Source: an uncultured Flavobacteriia bacterium (GTDB lineage Bacteria; Bacteroidota; Bacteroidia; Flavobacteriales; Flavobacteriaceae). From it: a stretch of DNA of 39,217 nucleotides. Where the stretch lies: positions 1-39,217 of the forward strand of contig CAMLRV010000002.1 in assembly GCA_946482495.1 (NCBI GenBank), given 5' to 3'. The translations under genes and the position numbers were made by a program. Of this stretch, positions 16,210-25,119 are shown in pieces. The notes below the pieces were generated by a model, which was not told the DNA's origin, made no database searches, and saw nothing but the letters and a program-made list of their open reading frames with translations. Numbering within the stretch: position 1 is the first letter of the stretch; each line of letters begins with the position of its first letter.

Positions 16210-17654
16210 TACTTCACAAAAAACCAACTTGCTACTGCAATGGCAGTAATCACGCAAATTAGGTCAACTAATAACATCATAGCTAAAGTGTAGCGTGTGT
16301 TTTTAATGTTGATGCTTCCAAAATAAACGGCAATCACATAAAAGGTAGTTTCGGCACTGCATTGGAAAATACAACTTAATCTTCCGGTTAACGAATCGAC
16401 ACCATAAGTTTTCATTGAGTCAATCATAAATCCACGTGAACCTCCTGAACTAAATGGGCGTAACATGGCTACCGGTAAGGAATCTGTGATATCTTTAGTC
16501 ACCCCAATGTTTAAAAATGCTGCTGAAAGTCCGTCGCTAATAATTTCGAATAACCCACTATTTCTAAAGAATGAAATGGCTACTAACATTCCCATTACAT
16601 AAGGAAATATTTTTACACCTGTGTTCATTCCGTTTTTGGCACCGTCAACAAATGTGTCGAAAATAGTTGTTTCTTTTTCAGTGAATTTTTTCTCATGTAT
16701 GAATGAAAAAACCAAAGTAAAACCAATAATTCCAATTAACATCAAACCAGATAAATTTCCGGTAAAGTAGTTTTTACCAATAATATCTAAACTGTCAATA
16801 TACCACATTAACCCTACAATTGCTCCAACAATAACACCAATAGAACCTAGTAATGTGAAGCTTTTAAAGTTTAATTTTTGTTTAATTCCTACCAATAAAA
16901 ATGCAGCAATTGTTCCAATAAATGAAGTAATAATACAAGGCAACATAACATCAGCAGGATTGGCAGCGTGTTCTGCAGCGCGATATCCAATAATGGATGT
17001 TGGAATTAAAGTTAAACCAGCAGCGTGTAAACACATGAACATAATTTGTGCGTCACTAGCTTTGTCTTTTTCAGGATTCAATTCCTGTAAACTTTCCATG
17101 GCTTTTAATCCGAATGGAGTGGCAGCCGAATCTAAACCTAAAAAATTTGCCGCAAAATTCAACGTCATGTACGAAATGGATTCGTGATTTTTAGGAATAG
17201 ATGGGAATACTTTTTGAAAAACGGGACTTAACTTTTTGGCCAATTTTTCCGAAGCACCAGAAATAATTAACAATTCCATTAGCCCACAGAAAAAAGCTAA
17301 ATATGCAATTAAGGGTAAAATAATTTCGAATAAACTGAATCTACATGTAGGTAATAATCCATCCGATTTTTGTTTTCCACTAAATATTTTTACAGTCTGA
17401 CTTGAATACACATAAGTTGTATCCTGATCCAACGTATCGCGGTTAATCGTGAATTTTTTCTCGTCCGATTTTTGAATACTATCTTGAATAAATTTTGGGA
17501 TGTCTTTTAAATGTTTTTCGGAAATTAAAATCGGATCATCTTTTTTTCCATTTAAAACGAAATCGATAGAATAACTATTTCCTGCAAATAAACCAATAAT
17601 CACAAATGCTATTGATGAGATAAAAATCGCTAACCAAAATCTACTTAATACCAT
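16209..17654 (-). CDS. SpmA/SpmB-like fused nucleoside-recognition (Gate) membrane protein
   Basis: A 481-aa polytopic membrane protein resembling a fusion of the spore maturation proteins SpmA and SpmB. The first helix (about 5-25) is followed by a hydrophilic, probably extracytoplasmic loop of about 75 residues (26-103). Next come the two Gate-type halves, about 105-300 and 310-480. Family-like blocks are LNFAANFLGLDSAATPFGLK in the first half and a second-half block with RPFSSGGSRGFMIDSM and CIFQCSAETTFYV. In non-spore-formers the role of these proteins is unknown; transport or gating of a small solute is inferred. It begins 3 bases after pgi and its stop overlaps the next gene by one base. 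Confidence 0.82.
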   Translation of the reverse strand: MVLSRFWLAIFISSIAFVIIGLFAGNSYSIDFVLNGKKDDPILISEKHLKDIPKFIQDSIQKSDEKKFTINRDTLDQDTTYVYSSQTVKIFSGKQKSDGLLPTCRFSLFEIILPLIAYLAFFCGLMELLIISGASEKLAKKLSPVFQKVFPSIPKNHESISYMTLNFAANFLGLDSAATPFGLKAMESLQELNPEKDKASDAQIMFMCLHAAGLTLIPTSIIGYRAAEHAANPADVMLPCIITSFIGTIAAFLLVGIKQKLNFKSFTLLGSIGVIVGAIVGLMWYIDSLDIIGKNYFTGNLSGLMLIGIIGFTLVFSFIHEKKFTEKETTIFDTFVDGAKNGMNTGVKIFPYVMGMLVAISFFRNSGLFEIISDGLSAAFLNIGVTKDITDSLPVAMLRPFSSGGSRGFMIDSMKTYGVDSLTGRLSCIFQCSAETTFYVIAVYFGSINIKNTRYTLAMMLLVDLICVITAIAVASWFFVK

Positions 17655-17657
17655 AGT

Positions 17658-19298
17658 TTATGAATTTAAAAATTTATTGATAAGTTGCTTAGTGGAACTA
17701 TCATGATTTTTGACTGCACCACTTTCAATTTCAGTTAAAATAGAATTTGCCAATTGTTTTCCTAATTCCACTCCCCATTGATCGTAGCTGTAAATGTTCC
17801 AAATAATTCCTTGTACGAAAATTTTATGTTCATACATGGCAATTAAAGCACCTAAACTTTCTGGAGTTAATTTATCAATTAAAATGGTATTTGTTGGTTT
17901 ATTTCCTTCGAAAATTTTGAAAGGAATTAAACGCGCTACTTCTTCTTCTGTTTTACCTTGAGTGATATATTCTGAAAGCACTTCTTCCTTAGATTTTCCT
18001 TTTAATAAGGCTTCGGTTTGTGCGAAAAAGTTCGACATTAATTTATTATGATGGTCTTTTTCACCATGAAGTGGCTTAATAAAACCAATAAAATCGGCAG
18101 GAATTAACTTGGTGCCTTGATGCATCAATTGAAAAAAAGCATGTTGTGCATTGGTTCCAGGTTCGCCCCAAACAATTGTTCCTGTTTGATAATTCACTGG
18201 AAATCCATTTCTTCCTATCGATTTTCCGTTACTTTCCATTACGGCTTGTTGCAAATACGGCGCTAATTTTTGTAAATATTGCGTGTAAGGAATTAAAGCT
18301 TCAGTTTCTGCACCAAAGAAATTGTTATGCCAGATGCTTAATAATGCCATTACAACAGGAATGTTTTTTTCGAAAGGTGTGGTTTTAAAATGCGTATCCA
18401 TTTTGTTGGCACCACTTAATAAATCGTTGAAATTATCGTAGCCAATTGCTAAACTAATGCTCAAACCGACTGCGCTCCACAATGAAAATCTACCGCCAAC
18501 CCAATCCCACATTGGGAAAATGTTTTCTGGCGCAATTCCGAATTGAGTAGCATTTTCTAAACTAGCTGAAACTGCAACGAAATGTTTTGCAATGTCATTT
18601 TCATTCCCATATTTCAAAAACCATTTTTTTATAGTTTCCGAATTAGTTAATGTTTCTTGTGTAGTAAATGTTTTCGAAACAATTACGAATAGTGTAGTTT
18701 CTGGATTTATTTTTTTCAATATTTCTTTAACATGATCGCCATCAATGTTCGAAATAAAATGGGTATTTAAATTGTTTTTATAGAACTGAAGTGCTTCAAC
18801 TACCATGTTCGGACCTAAGTCTGAACCCCCAATTCCGATATTAACCACATCTGTAAATGGTTTTCCAGTGTAACCTTTTGCCTCACCAGAAATAATGTGA
18901 TTCGTAAAGTTTTTGATTTTATTTTTGGTAGCGAAAACTTCTGGGACTACATTTTTTCCTTCAAATAAAATGGTTTCATTTTCATTGGCTCGAAGTGCCG
19001 TATGAAGCGCCGCTCTATCTTCTGTTTCATTTATTTTTTCGCCTAAAAAGTAGTTAGAAATTGCATTTTGTAAACCCACTTCATTTGCTAATTCAATCAA
19101 TAAATTTAGCGTTTCTTTAGTCCAATTATTTTTAGAGAAATCGATATAAAAATCATTCCATTCCAAAGTAAAGTTAGCAGCTCTATTAGAATCATTTTCA
19201 AACAAACTTTTTATAGAGTGAAGTTCGATTTCTGAAAAATGAGTCCTTAGCTTTTGCCAAGCATTCGTTTCGGTTGGATTGATAGTTGGTAACTTCAT
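17658..19298 (-). CDS. pgi: Glucose-6-phosphate isomerase
   Basis: A 546-aa cytoplasmic enzyme interconverting glucose-6-phosphate and fructose-6-phosphate in glycolysis and gluconeogenesis. Motifs are intact: IGIGGSDLG (154-162), the first PGI signature around GGRFSLWS (268-275), the catalytic base E355 in [12 protein letters not shown]386 in [10 protein letters not shown], and the second signature [13 protein letters not shown] near the C-terminus with its catalytic lysine. Length and residue numbers match E. coli Pgi closely. It sits inside a tight operon, 13 bases after the M23 lipoprotein and 3 bases before the SpmA/B-like gene. Confidence 0.97.
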   Translation of the reverse strand: MKLPTINPTETNAWQKLRTHFSEIELHSIKSLFENDSNRAANFTLEWNDFYIDFSKNNWTKETLNLLIELANEVGLQNAISNYFLGEKINETEDRAALHTALRANENETILFEGKNVVPEVFATKNKIKNFTNHIISGEAKGYTGKPFTDVVNIGIGGSDLGPNMVVEALQFYKNNLNTHFISNIDGDHVKEILKKINPETTLFVIVSKTFTTQETLTNSETIKKWFLKYGNENDIAKHFVAVSASLENATQFGIAPENIFPMWDWVGGRFSLWSAVGLSISLAIGYDNFNDLLSGANKMDTHFKTTPFEKNIPVVMALLSIWHNNFFGAETEALIPYTQYLQKLAPYLQQAVMESNGKSIGRNGFPVNYQTGTIVWGEPGTNAQHAFFQLMHQGTKLIPADFIGFIKPLHGEKDHHNKLMSNFFAQTEALLKGKSKEEVLSEYITQGKTEEEVARLIPFKIFEGNKPTNTILIDKLTPESLGALIAMYEHKIFVQGIIWNIYSYDQWGVELGKQLANSILTEIESGAVKNHDSSTKQLINKFLNS

Positions 19299-19311
19299 TG
19301 ATATTGCAATT

Positions 19312-20547
19312 TTATTCTTTAAAAGTTTTCGCTGTTGTGTCGTCTAATTCTTTTTTAAGAGGTGCAATAGTTGCTAAATATTTTTCTTTTTGTTTTTTGG
19401 TCATCGGTTCCGAACTTGGTAATTTCAATCGTAGTGGATCTACTTGAACTCCATTTTTCCAAAAACGGTAACATACGTGCGGGCCGGTTGCTAAACCAGT
19501 ACTTCCTACTTTCCCAATCACTTGTCCTTGTGTTACAGATTGTCCTCTGCGAACTAAAATTTTCGACATGTGAAGGTATTGTGTAGAGTACATTCTATTG
19601 TGTTTTACTTTAACAAAATTTCCATTTCCTGAAGTATAACCAGTGGCTTCCACCACTCCAGAAGCCGTTGTTTTAATTGGTGTTCCGTGCGGTGCAGCAT
19701 AATCGGTTCCGTTATGTGCTTTCCAAGTAAATTGCACAGGATGGAATCTTCTTGCTGTAAATTTTGAAGTTAGTTTAAAGAATGATAAAGGCGCTTTTAA
19801 GAACATACTTTTGGTTCCTGATGCTTTTTCATCGTAATATTCTGGTCTTTTTTGATTTTCGTTAAGTTTGTAAGGAAACGAATAGATTTTTCTTCCTTTA
19901 TATTCGAAATAGGAAGCTTCTACTTCGTCTACGCCTAAATATTCGCCATTTTCAAAGTATTTTTCTTTGATGGTTACACAGAATTTATCTCCCTTTTTAA
20001 GTTTGAAAAAATCGATTGAGTATTTGTAAATTTGGGCTAATTCGTTGGCTAGAGCTGGACTAACATTATTTCTTGAAAGTGTTTCAGAAAGTGAACCATC
20101 TAATTCAGCTGCAATAGTTCTTCTTTTAATGATGGTTGGACGCTTTTTAATTTCAACTTTAATGGAATCCCTTAAGTCAACAACTAAATAACTGGTTTTG
20201 TCCTGAACATAAACTAATGCCTTTATGTTTTTTTTATTTTTTTTGTCTGAAAAAGTAATGAAAGCTTTACCAGCACGAATGTTTTTAATGTTGAAAGAAT
20301 CTTTAATTTTTTCCGTAACATCAAAGGTTTTTAAACTATCTGGTAACGTATACGCTTCTAAAATGGTACTAAAAGTATCACCTGATTGCAGGGTATCTTC
20401 CACCACAGAAAAGTTATTAAAAGTGAATCCGTATTTTTTGATAATCGGTTCTTTTTTAACTTTTTTTGCGGCGATTTTTTTGTCATCCTCTTTATTCTGA
20501 CAAGAAAATGTTAGTAGTAATACTAGTGCGTATAGTAAATATTTCAA
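19312..20547 (-). CDS. M23-family peptidoglycan endopeptidase-like lipoprotein with altered HxH motif
   Basis: A 411-aa predicted lipoprotein (lipobox LLTFSC, C16). An OapA/LysM-like segment near 49-70 ([14 protein letters not shown]) and an intermediate domain precede an M23 (LytM) domain at about 265-375. M23 residues present are H278 and D282 (HNGTDYAAP), H326 (QYLHM) and H357. The usual HxH motif reads HVC (357-359), so the second histidine, normally a zinc ligand, is C359. Cysteine might still bind zinc, or the protein may be a non-catalytic LytM regulator like EnvC. The rest of the fold looks intact. It would act on or near periplasmic peptidoglycan, anchored by lipid. It lies between kynA and pgi in the operon. 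Confidence 0.88.
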   Translation of the reverse strand: MKYLLYALVLLLTFSCQNKEDDKKIAAKKVKKEPIIKKYGFTFNNFSVVEDTLQSGDTFSTILEAYTLPDSLKTFDVTEKIKDSFNIKNIRAGKAFITFSDKKNKKNIKALVYVQDKTSYLVVDLRDSIKVEIKKRPTIIKRRTIAAELDGSLSETLSRNNVSPALANELAQIYKYSIDFFKLKKGDKFCVTIKEKYFENGEYLGVDEVEASYFEYKGRKIYSFPYKLNENQKRPEYYDEKASGTKSMFLKAPLSFFKLTSKFTARRFHPVQFTWKAHNGTDYAAPHGTPIKTTASGVVEATGYTSGNGNFVKVKHNRMYSTQYLHMSKILVRRGQSVTQGQVIGKVGSTGLATGPHVCYRFWKNGVQVDPLRLKLPSSEPMTKKQKEKYLATIAPLKKELDDTTAKTFKE

Positions 20548-20564
20548 ACTTCAATTTTTTTGTA

Positions 20565-21485
20565 TTATTCTCCCCAATTTTTCAATTCTTCTTCACTCCA
20601 AAGTTCTGGGAAGAAAATTCTTCTTTGGTATTTTGGCAACATGTATTTTTTCCAATCACTTCCTCCAGTTGCTTCATGTGTACCAGGAACACTTTCAATA
20701 TATTTTTTAGCGGCATTAAAATGACCCATCACCCAAGTAATGTTTACGGTTTTGTCGTAATGACGCATGGCCGCTACTAAATCTGGATTTTTTTGATCTT
20801 GTTCTGGTAGTTGCTTAAATTTTTGCCAAAGGTTGATATCGCTATATTCATCCATAAATGACAAAAATTCTTTTTTGTATCTACGTTCAAATTCGCCTAA
20901 CAAATATGATTTTTCACCTGTTTGGTAATCTTTTCCAGCGGCTTGCCAATATAGATTTTCTAAAATATCTGTATGAGATGAGTTTTTATCAAAATTAGCT
21001 CTGAAACGTATATCAACAAGATTAATTAAATCAGTTGAAGCAAATTCTATCATTCTGTATTGCGCACTTTGAAATCCGCTTGCTGGAGTTAACGTATTAC
21101 GAAATTTTAAGTATTGTTCCGGCTCCATTCCATCTTTCATGATATCAAAAGATGTGGTAAGCATATCAAAATAGCGACTAATTCTGTTTAATCTTTCTGT
21201 GAAAAATTCCGTACTAGTTTGACAATTATGACAAAGTTGTTCCATTTCCCAAAGAATCATTTTGAATAATAATTCATTCACTTGATGGTACATGATAAAT
21301 ACCATTTCGTCTGGTAATGTAGAACGTTGAATTTGCAAATTTAAAAGGGCATCCGTTTGGATATAATCCCAATATGTAATTGGTTTCGCCCAAAGTAATC
21401 CTTCTAAATGAGTTTCTGTTTTCTGATTTATTTTATCAAACTTTTCGTTTAATTGTTCAATCTTTTCTTCAATATTCGTTTGCAA
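20565..21485 (-). CDS. kynA: Tryptophan 2,3-dioxygenase
   Basis: A 306-aa heme dioxygenase that opens the indole ring of tryptophan to N-formylkynurenine, the first step of the kynurenine pathway. Family motifs are visible: DEMVFIMYHQVNELLFK with the active-site H67, SGFQSAQYRMIEF at about 136-148, a WVMGHFNAAKKYI helix whose H255 fits the proximal heme ligand, and GTHEATGGSDWKKYM near the C-terminus. Length matches bacterial TDO. It follows the DUF3108 gene by 5 bases and precedes the M23 gene by 17. Later kynurenine enzymes are not in the window. hppD and hmgA are nearby, giving an aromatic amino-acid catabolic neighbourhood. Confidence 0.93.
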   Translation of the reverse strand: MQTNIEEKIEQLNEKFDKINQKTETHLEGLLWAKPITYWDYIQTDALLNLQIQRSTLPDEMVFIMYHQVNELLFKMILWEMEQLCHNCQTSTEFFTERLNRISRYFDMLTTSFDIMKDGMEPEQYLKFRNTLTPASGFQSAQYRMIEFASTDLINLVDIRFRANFDKNSSHTDILENLYWQAAGKDYQTGEKSYLLGEFERRYKKEFLSFMDEYSDINLWQKFKQLPEQDQKNPDLVAAMRHYDKTVNITWVMGHFNAAKKYIESVPGTHEATGGSDWKKYMLPKYQRRIFFPELWSEEELKNWGE

Positions 21486-21490
21486 AATAA

Positions 21491-22264
21491 TTAATTTTTA
21501 AATTTTATTGGGTGTTTTAACCCTTTATATTGGTCAATATCTGCTTTAATAGAACCAACAGCTAAACTGGCTTTTAATCGGATTGGAATTTTGTTGTTAT
21601 CATCTGAAATCCAAACCGTTAAACTTTCTTCTTCTTTAAAAACTCGACCCGCTTGAACCATAGGTTTAAAGATCATACAGTTTATATCGCCAAATTTAGA
21701 GTTTATATTTTCTCTGCCCACAAATTTAAGCTTAAATTTTGTAGTTTCATCATCAAAAAACATATCAATTGTAATTGATTCGCCCACATTTAGCTTGTCA
21801 ATTTTTGGATGATTTCTTAAATAGTAAAAAGCAGAAACAATATCTTGTACATTTTCTGGTACATTAAACGTTTTTTCTGTCTTGTTTTTATAGTCTTTTA
21901 CTAAAACAGTATTGTTGTTTTGATTGAAGTAACCTTGCTGGTTTTTGGTATAACCACCTTCATTAATATTTCTAATGAAAATATAAGGTTTGTTGGTTTC
22001 TTTATTGAAGTAACTTTCGTAATTGTCAACCACTTTAAACATCATTTTGGTTACGCCGCTTGTATAGCCTTTCCCTACAACATGGTGCATTTTTCTCCCA
22101 TTAATTTCAGCATCTTTTACTTCTAAAGTAGCATAGCCAGCATTAATAAGTCCGTAATGTATTCTTAGTTTAACAAATTCTCCTACAGTATAAGAATCTA
22201 TTTGTGTGGTATCAAAAGAGTTTGATAGTACAAATACAGTAAAAAGTAAAATTATTCTTTTCAT
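21491..22264 (-). CDS. DUF3108 domain-containing exported protein
   Basis: A 257-aa protein with a short N-terminal signal peptide (MKRIILLFTVFVLSNSF). The rest has the features of DUF3108: GEFVKLRIHYGLINAGYATL near the start, a central block VPENVQDIVSAFYYLR, and a late IPIRLKASLAVGSIKADI strand pair. The family is periplasmic or outer-membrane associated with no firm function. It is the first gene of the operon that continues into kynA, the M23 lipoprotein, pgi and the SpmA/B-like gene. A perfect -7 box lies about 40 bases upstream. Confidence 0.85.
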   Translation of the reverse strand: MKRIILLFTVFVLSNSFDTTQIDSYTVGEFVKLRIHYGLINAGYATLEVKDAEINGRKMHHVVGKGYTSGVTKMMFKVVDNYESYFNKETNKPYIFIRNINEGGYTKNQQGYFNQNNNTVLVKDYKNKTEKTFNVPENVQDIVSAFYYLRNHPKIDKLNVGESITIDMFFDDETTKFKLKFVGRENINSKFGDINCMIFKPMVQAGRVFKEEESLTVWISDDNNKIPIRLKASLAVGSIKADIDQYKGLKHPIKFKN

Positions 22265-22278
22265 TTTATATGTTTTTC

Positions 22279-22309
22279 TTTGGAGAATACAATTATTGTT
22301 CCAAAGTTA
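22279..22309 (-). promoter_or_regulatory. Promoter of the DUF3108-kynA-pgi operon
   Basis: On the minus strand TAACTTTG (22302-22309) is a perfect -7 box. TTTG lies 20 bases further upstream, fitting the TTTG-N~20-TAnnTTTG Bacteroidota promoter. The -33 TTTG is inside the hairpin that ends the upstream RNA unit, so the two units are packed against each other. Transcription would start near 22296, giving a leader of about 30 nt. Confidence 0.7.
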
Positions 22310-22312
22310 CAA

Positions 22313-22423
22313 AAAACAAAAAACCCAGTCAAACGATATGACTGAGTTTTTATGTTTTAACCAACCAAAAAACTATAAATTATGAAAATTTATGTACAAT
22401 ATGAGTCTACTACCTCTCATTTG
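22313..22423 (-). ncRNA. Candidate small RNA or leader-peptide RNA, about 110 nt
   Basis: On the minus strand a perfect -7 box TATCTTTG (22429-22436) would start an RNA near 22423. The RNA ends at a strong intrinsic terminator whose arms are 22339-22349 and 22321-22331, followed by TTTTTTGTTTTTT. The next operon has its own promoter beyond this terminator, so this is a separate transcription unit. The RNA begins with ATG-rich sequence: an ATG at 22420 opens a 15-codon frame (MRGSRLILYINFHNL, stop at 22373), so it could be a leader peptide with an attenuator instead of a pure sRNA. An opposite-strand frame of 46 aa from 22382 is considered less likely. I do not recognise an Rfam family. Confidence 0.5.
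22321..22349 (-). terminator. Terminator of the candidate small RNA
   Basis: An 11-bp stem with one G-U pair and a 7-base loop is followed on the minus strand by a T-rich run. It lies about 55 bases before the DUF3108 start codon and overlaps the -33 region of that operon's promoter. Confidence 0.75.
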
Positions 22424-22428
22424 CATTG

Positions 22429-22436
22429 CAAAGATA
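22429..22436 (-). promoter_or_regulatory. -7 promoter box of the candidate small RNA
   Basis: TATCTTTG on the minus strand matches TAnnTTTG exactly. No clear TTG is seen at the -33 position. The rest of the 440-base gap between DUF3108 and hppD (22437-22669) is very AT-rich and shows no gene I can support. Confidence 0.55.
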
Positions 22437-22669
22437 TGTTAAGATTTTATGGTTTATTTAAAGAAAAATCAACTTTAACACTTTTAACAGAAAAATATGT
22501 AAAAAAAGCGGTTAAAATTTAACAATATGAAAAAATATCGAACTATTTTTAAATATTTAGCAATAATATTTTTTAACTTATTGGTTTTTAAAGCTTTAAA
22601 AAAGAAAAAATACTACTTTTTTTAGGTGAATTCTTCTTGTTTTGTGATAAAGTGAAAATTAAATAATTA

Positions 22670-22695
22670 AAAAGCAGCTTGTTAGAGCTGCTTTT
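22670..22695 (-). terminator. Terminator of hppD
   Basis: A perfect 10-bp stem, 22670-22679 with 22686-22695 (AAAAGCAGCT arms), has a 6-base loop. On the minus strand it is followed by AATTATTT. It lies 10 bases after the hppD stop. Confidence 0.75.
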
Positions 22696-22704
22696 TGTTT
22701 GTTA

Positions 22705-23868
22705 TTATAATGTTCCTCTTTTGGCTTGTTCTCTTTCAATTGATTCGAAAAGTGCCTTGAAATTTCCGGCTCCGAAACCTTTAGCACCCATTCTTTGAAT
22801 AATTTCGAAGAAAAGTGTTGGACGGTCTTCAATTGGTTTAGTGAAAATTTGTAATAGGTAACCTTCTTCATCGGCATCAATCATGATACCTAATTTTTGT
22901 AATTCGTTGATGTCTTCTTTGAATTTAGACATATGATCTTTCAATCTTTCTGGAATGGCATCGTAATAGGCTTGCGGTGGTGTACTTAAGAATTCAATAC
23001 CACGTGAGCGCATATCCGCAACAGTTTTGATGATATCATCTGTAGCAACTGCAATATGTTGTACACCTTCATCTTCATAGAAATCTAAATATTCTTCAAT
23101 TTGAGAACGTTTTTTTCCATTGGCTGGTTCGTTAATTGGGAATTTAATTCTACCATTTCCATTACTCATTACTTTCGACATCAATGCAGAATATTCTGTT
23201 GTAATTTGTTTGTCGTCGAAAGAAAGGAAATTCACAAATCCCATCACGTCTTCAAACCATTTTACTGCTTCATTCATTCTGTTCCACCCTGTATTTCCTA
23301 CCATATGGTCGATAAATTTTAAACCAACTGGCGCAGGATTGTAATCAGATTTCCATTCGCTGTAACCAGGTAAAAAGATTCCGTTGTAATTTTTACGTTC
23401 TACAAAAACAAAAACAGTTTCTCCGTAAGCACCATAAATTCCTGCGCGAACTACTTCACCATTTTCATCTTTTTCCACTACTGGTTCAAAATAAGGTTTT
23501 GCACCACGTGATGTAGTTTCTTCAAAAGATTTGCGGGCGTCTTCTACCCAAAGGGCAATCACTTTAACACCATCACCATGTTTTTTCACGTGCTCACCAA
23601 TTGGAGAATTACTATTTAAAGCTGTAGTTAATACGATACGAATTTTATCTTGTTTTAATACATATGATGCTCTGTCTTTCACACCAGTTTCTAATCCTGC
23701 ATAGGCTAAGGATTGGAAACCAAAAGCTGTTTTGTAAAAATGTGCCGCTTGTTTGGCGTTACCTACATAAAATTCTACATAATCCGTTCCTAATAAAGGT
23801 AAGAAATCTTGTGCGCCTTCAAATATTTTTTCTAAGCCGTATTCGACTGATTTTATTTCGTTACTCAT
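22705..23868 (-). CDS. hppD: 4-hydroxyphenylpyruvate dioxygenase
   Basis: A 387-aa non-heme iron dioxygenase converting 4-hydroxyphenylpyruvate to homogentisate, the second step of tyrosine degradation. It has two VOC-type halves. The iron ligands are H188 (FIDHMVGN), H271 (GVQHIAVATDD) and E355 (TLFFEIIQR). The C-terminal helix around FGAGNFKALFESIEREQ is the lid typical of HPPD. It is downstream of hmgA with a 53-base gap lacking a convincing terminator, so the two probably form an operon hmgA-hppD ended by the hairpin at 22670. Confidence 0.97.
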   Translation of the reverse strand: MSNEIKSVEYGLEKIFEGAQDFLPLLGTDYVEFYVGNAKQAAHFYKTAFGFQSLAYAGLETGVKDRASYVLKQDKIRIVLTTALNSNSPIGEHVKKHGDGVKVIALWVEDARKSFEETTSRGAKPYFEPVVEKDENGEVVRAGIYGAYGETVFVFVERKNYNGIFLPGYSEWKSDYNPAPVGLKFIDHMVGNTGWNRMNEAVKWFEDVMGFVNFLSFDDKQITTEYSALMSKVMSNGNGRIKFPINEPANGKKRSQIEEYLDFYEDEGVQHIAVATDDIIKTVADMRSRGIEFLSTPPQAYYDAIPERLKDHMSKFKEDINELQKLGIMIDADEEGYLLQIFTKPIEDRPTLFFEIIQRMGAKGFGAGNFKALFESIEREQAKRGTL

Positions 23869-23921
23869 AATATTTTATATTTTTTTGGTAAAAAAGTTTA
23901 CCTAAGTTGTGTTTTTTTAAA

Positions 23922-25079
23922 TTAATCTAACCAAGATTGGTAATATTTATCATCTGCAATGTTCATAGCATCTTCCGTTACCATTAAAGGTTTGAAAGTA
24001 TCCACCATAACTGCTAATTCTTGCGTGTCAACTTTTCCAATACTTCTTTCTGTAGCACCAGGGTGTGGTCCGTGAGGAATTCCTGCTGGGTGTAAAGAAA
24101 TATGTCCGGCTTCGATGTCGTTACGACTCATGAAATCTCCATCTACATAGTACAACACTTCATCGCTATCAATATTACTATGATTATATGGTGCTGGAAT
24201 AGAATCTGGATGATAATCATACAATCTTGGAACGAATGAACAAATTACGAAAGCATCTGTTTCAAATGTTTGATGCACTGGTGGTGGTTGATGAATTCTA
24301 CCTGTAATGGGTTCGAAATCGTGAATTGAAAAAGCGTATGGATAATTGAAACCGTCGTATCCAATCACATCAAAAGGATGTGAAGCATAAACCATTTCAA
24401 AAATTTCGTCTTTCTTTTTTACTTTGATGATAAATTCACCTTTTTCAGCATACGTTTCTAATTCTTCTGGACGACGAATATCTCTTTCACAAAACGGTGA
24501 ATGTTCTAATAATTGTCCGAACCAGTTTCTATATCTTTTTGGAGTATAAATTGGTCGGTGCGATTCAACAATAAATAAACGATTGTCTTCCGTATCGAAA
24601 TCAACTTTATAAATCATTCCACGAGGAATTACTAAGTAATCTCCATATTTGAAATCTAAATTTCCATACATCGTACGTAATTTTCCAGTTCCTCTGTGGA
24701 TGAAAATTACTTCGTCTGAATCGGTATTTTTATAGAAATAATCTGTAGTCGATTTTTTCGGAGCAGCTAAAACAATGTGACAATCTGAATTGGTTAAAAC
24801 AATTTTTCTACTTTCTAAAAAATCGTTTTGTGGTTCCACTTGAAAACCTCTTAATCGATACGATTGAATATTATTTGCTTTAGCAATTTTTGGAGCTACA
24901 GAATATTGTTTGCGAATTTCTTTGACCATGGTTGGTCGGAATTCATGGTACGAATTGGTTGACATTCCATCAAAACCAATTGTTCCGAATAATTGTTCAT
25001 AGTACAAATCACCGTTTGGTTTACGGAATTGCGTATGACGTTTACGAGGAATTTCTCCTAATTTATGATATATTGGCAT
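23922..25079 (-). CDS. hmgA: Homogentisate 1,2-dioxygenase
   Basis: A 385-aa enzyme of the short bacterial homogentisate dioxygenase type, which opens the ring of homogentisate to maleylacetoacetate. Typical blocks are the N-terminal GEIPRKRHTQFRKPNG, the cupin core with VIGYDGFNYPYAFSIHDFEP, and RIHQPPPVHQTFET. The metal-binding area has H300 in NHSNIDSDEVLYY, with an acidic D306/E307 next to it, and H336 in AGIPHGPHPGATER. The product feeds maleylacetoacetate isomerase and fumarylacetoacetase, neither of which is in the window. It is the first gene of the hmgA-hppD pair and is preceded by an unusual structured leader of about 150 bases. Confidence 0.95.
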   Translation of the reverse strand: MPIYHKLGEIPRKRHTQFRKPNGDLYYEQLFGTIGFDGMSTNSYHEFRPTMVKEIRKQYSVAPKIAKANNIQSYRLRGFQVEPQNDFLESRKIVLTNSDCHIVLAAPKKSTTDYFYKNTDSDEVIFIHRGTGKLRTMYGNLDFKYGDYLVIPRGMIYKVDFDTEDNRLFIVESHRPIYTPKRYRNWFGQLLEHSPFCERDIRRPEELETYAEKGEFIIKVKKKDEIFEMVYASHPFDVIGYDGFNYPYAFSIHDFEPITGRIHQPPPVHQTFETDAFVICSFVPRLYDYHPDSIPAPYNHSNIDSDEVLYYVDGDFMSRNDIEAGHISLHPAGIPHGPHPGATERSIGKVDTQELAVMVDTFKPLMVTEDAMNIADDKYYQSWLD

Positions 25080-25119
25080 TTGTTATTTTTTTAATTAGAC
25101 AATGAATAACTATGTCGAG

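Noticed and set aside
16210..16257. Longer start for the small two-helix membrane protein
   Set aside because: The extra 16 residues lie inside the upstream gene. The ATG at 16209 forms a TAATG coupling signal with that gene's stop.
22382..22522. Plus-strand 46-codon frame opposite the candidate small RNA
   Set aside because: It has a plausible AT-rich context before its ATG but no promoter box. The minus strand has a perfect promoter and terminator over the same stretch. It remains an alternative.
22527..22625. Plus-strand 32-codon hydrophobic frame (MKKYRTIFKYLAIIFF...)
   Set aside because: It is short and in extremely AT-rich sequence where Lys/Phe/Ile frames arise by chance. There is no promoter or neighbour support.
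23869..23921. GGTAAA/TTTACC inverted repeat between hmgA and hppD as a terminator
   Set aside because: The stem is only 6 bp of mostly A-T and no T run follows on the minus strand, so the genes are treated as one operon.
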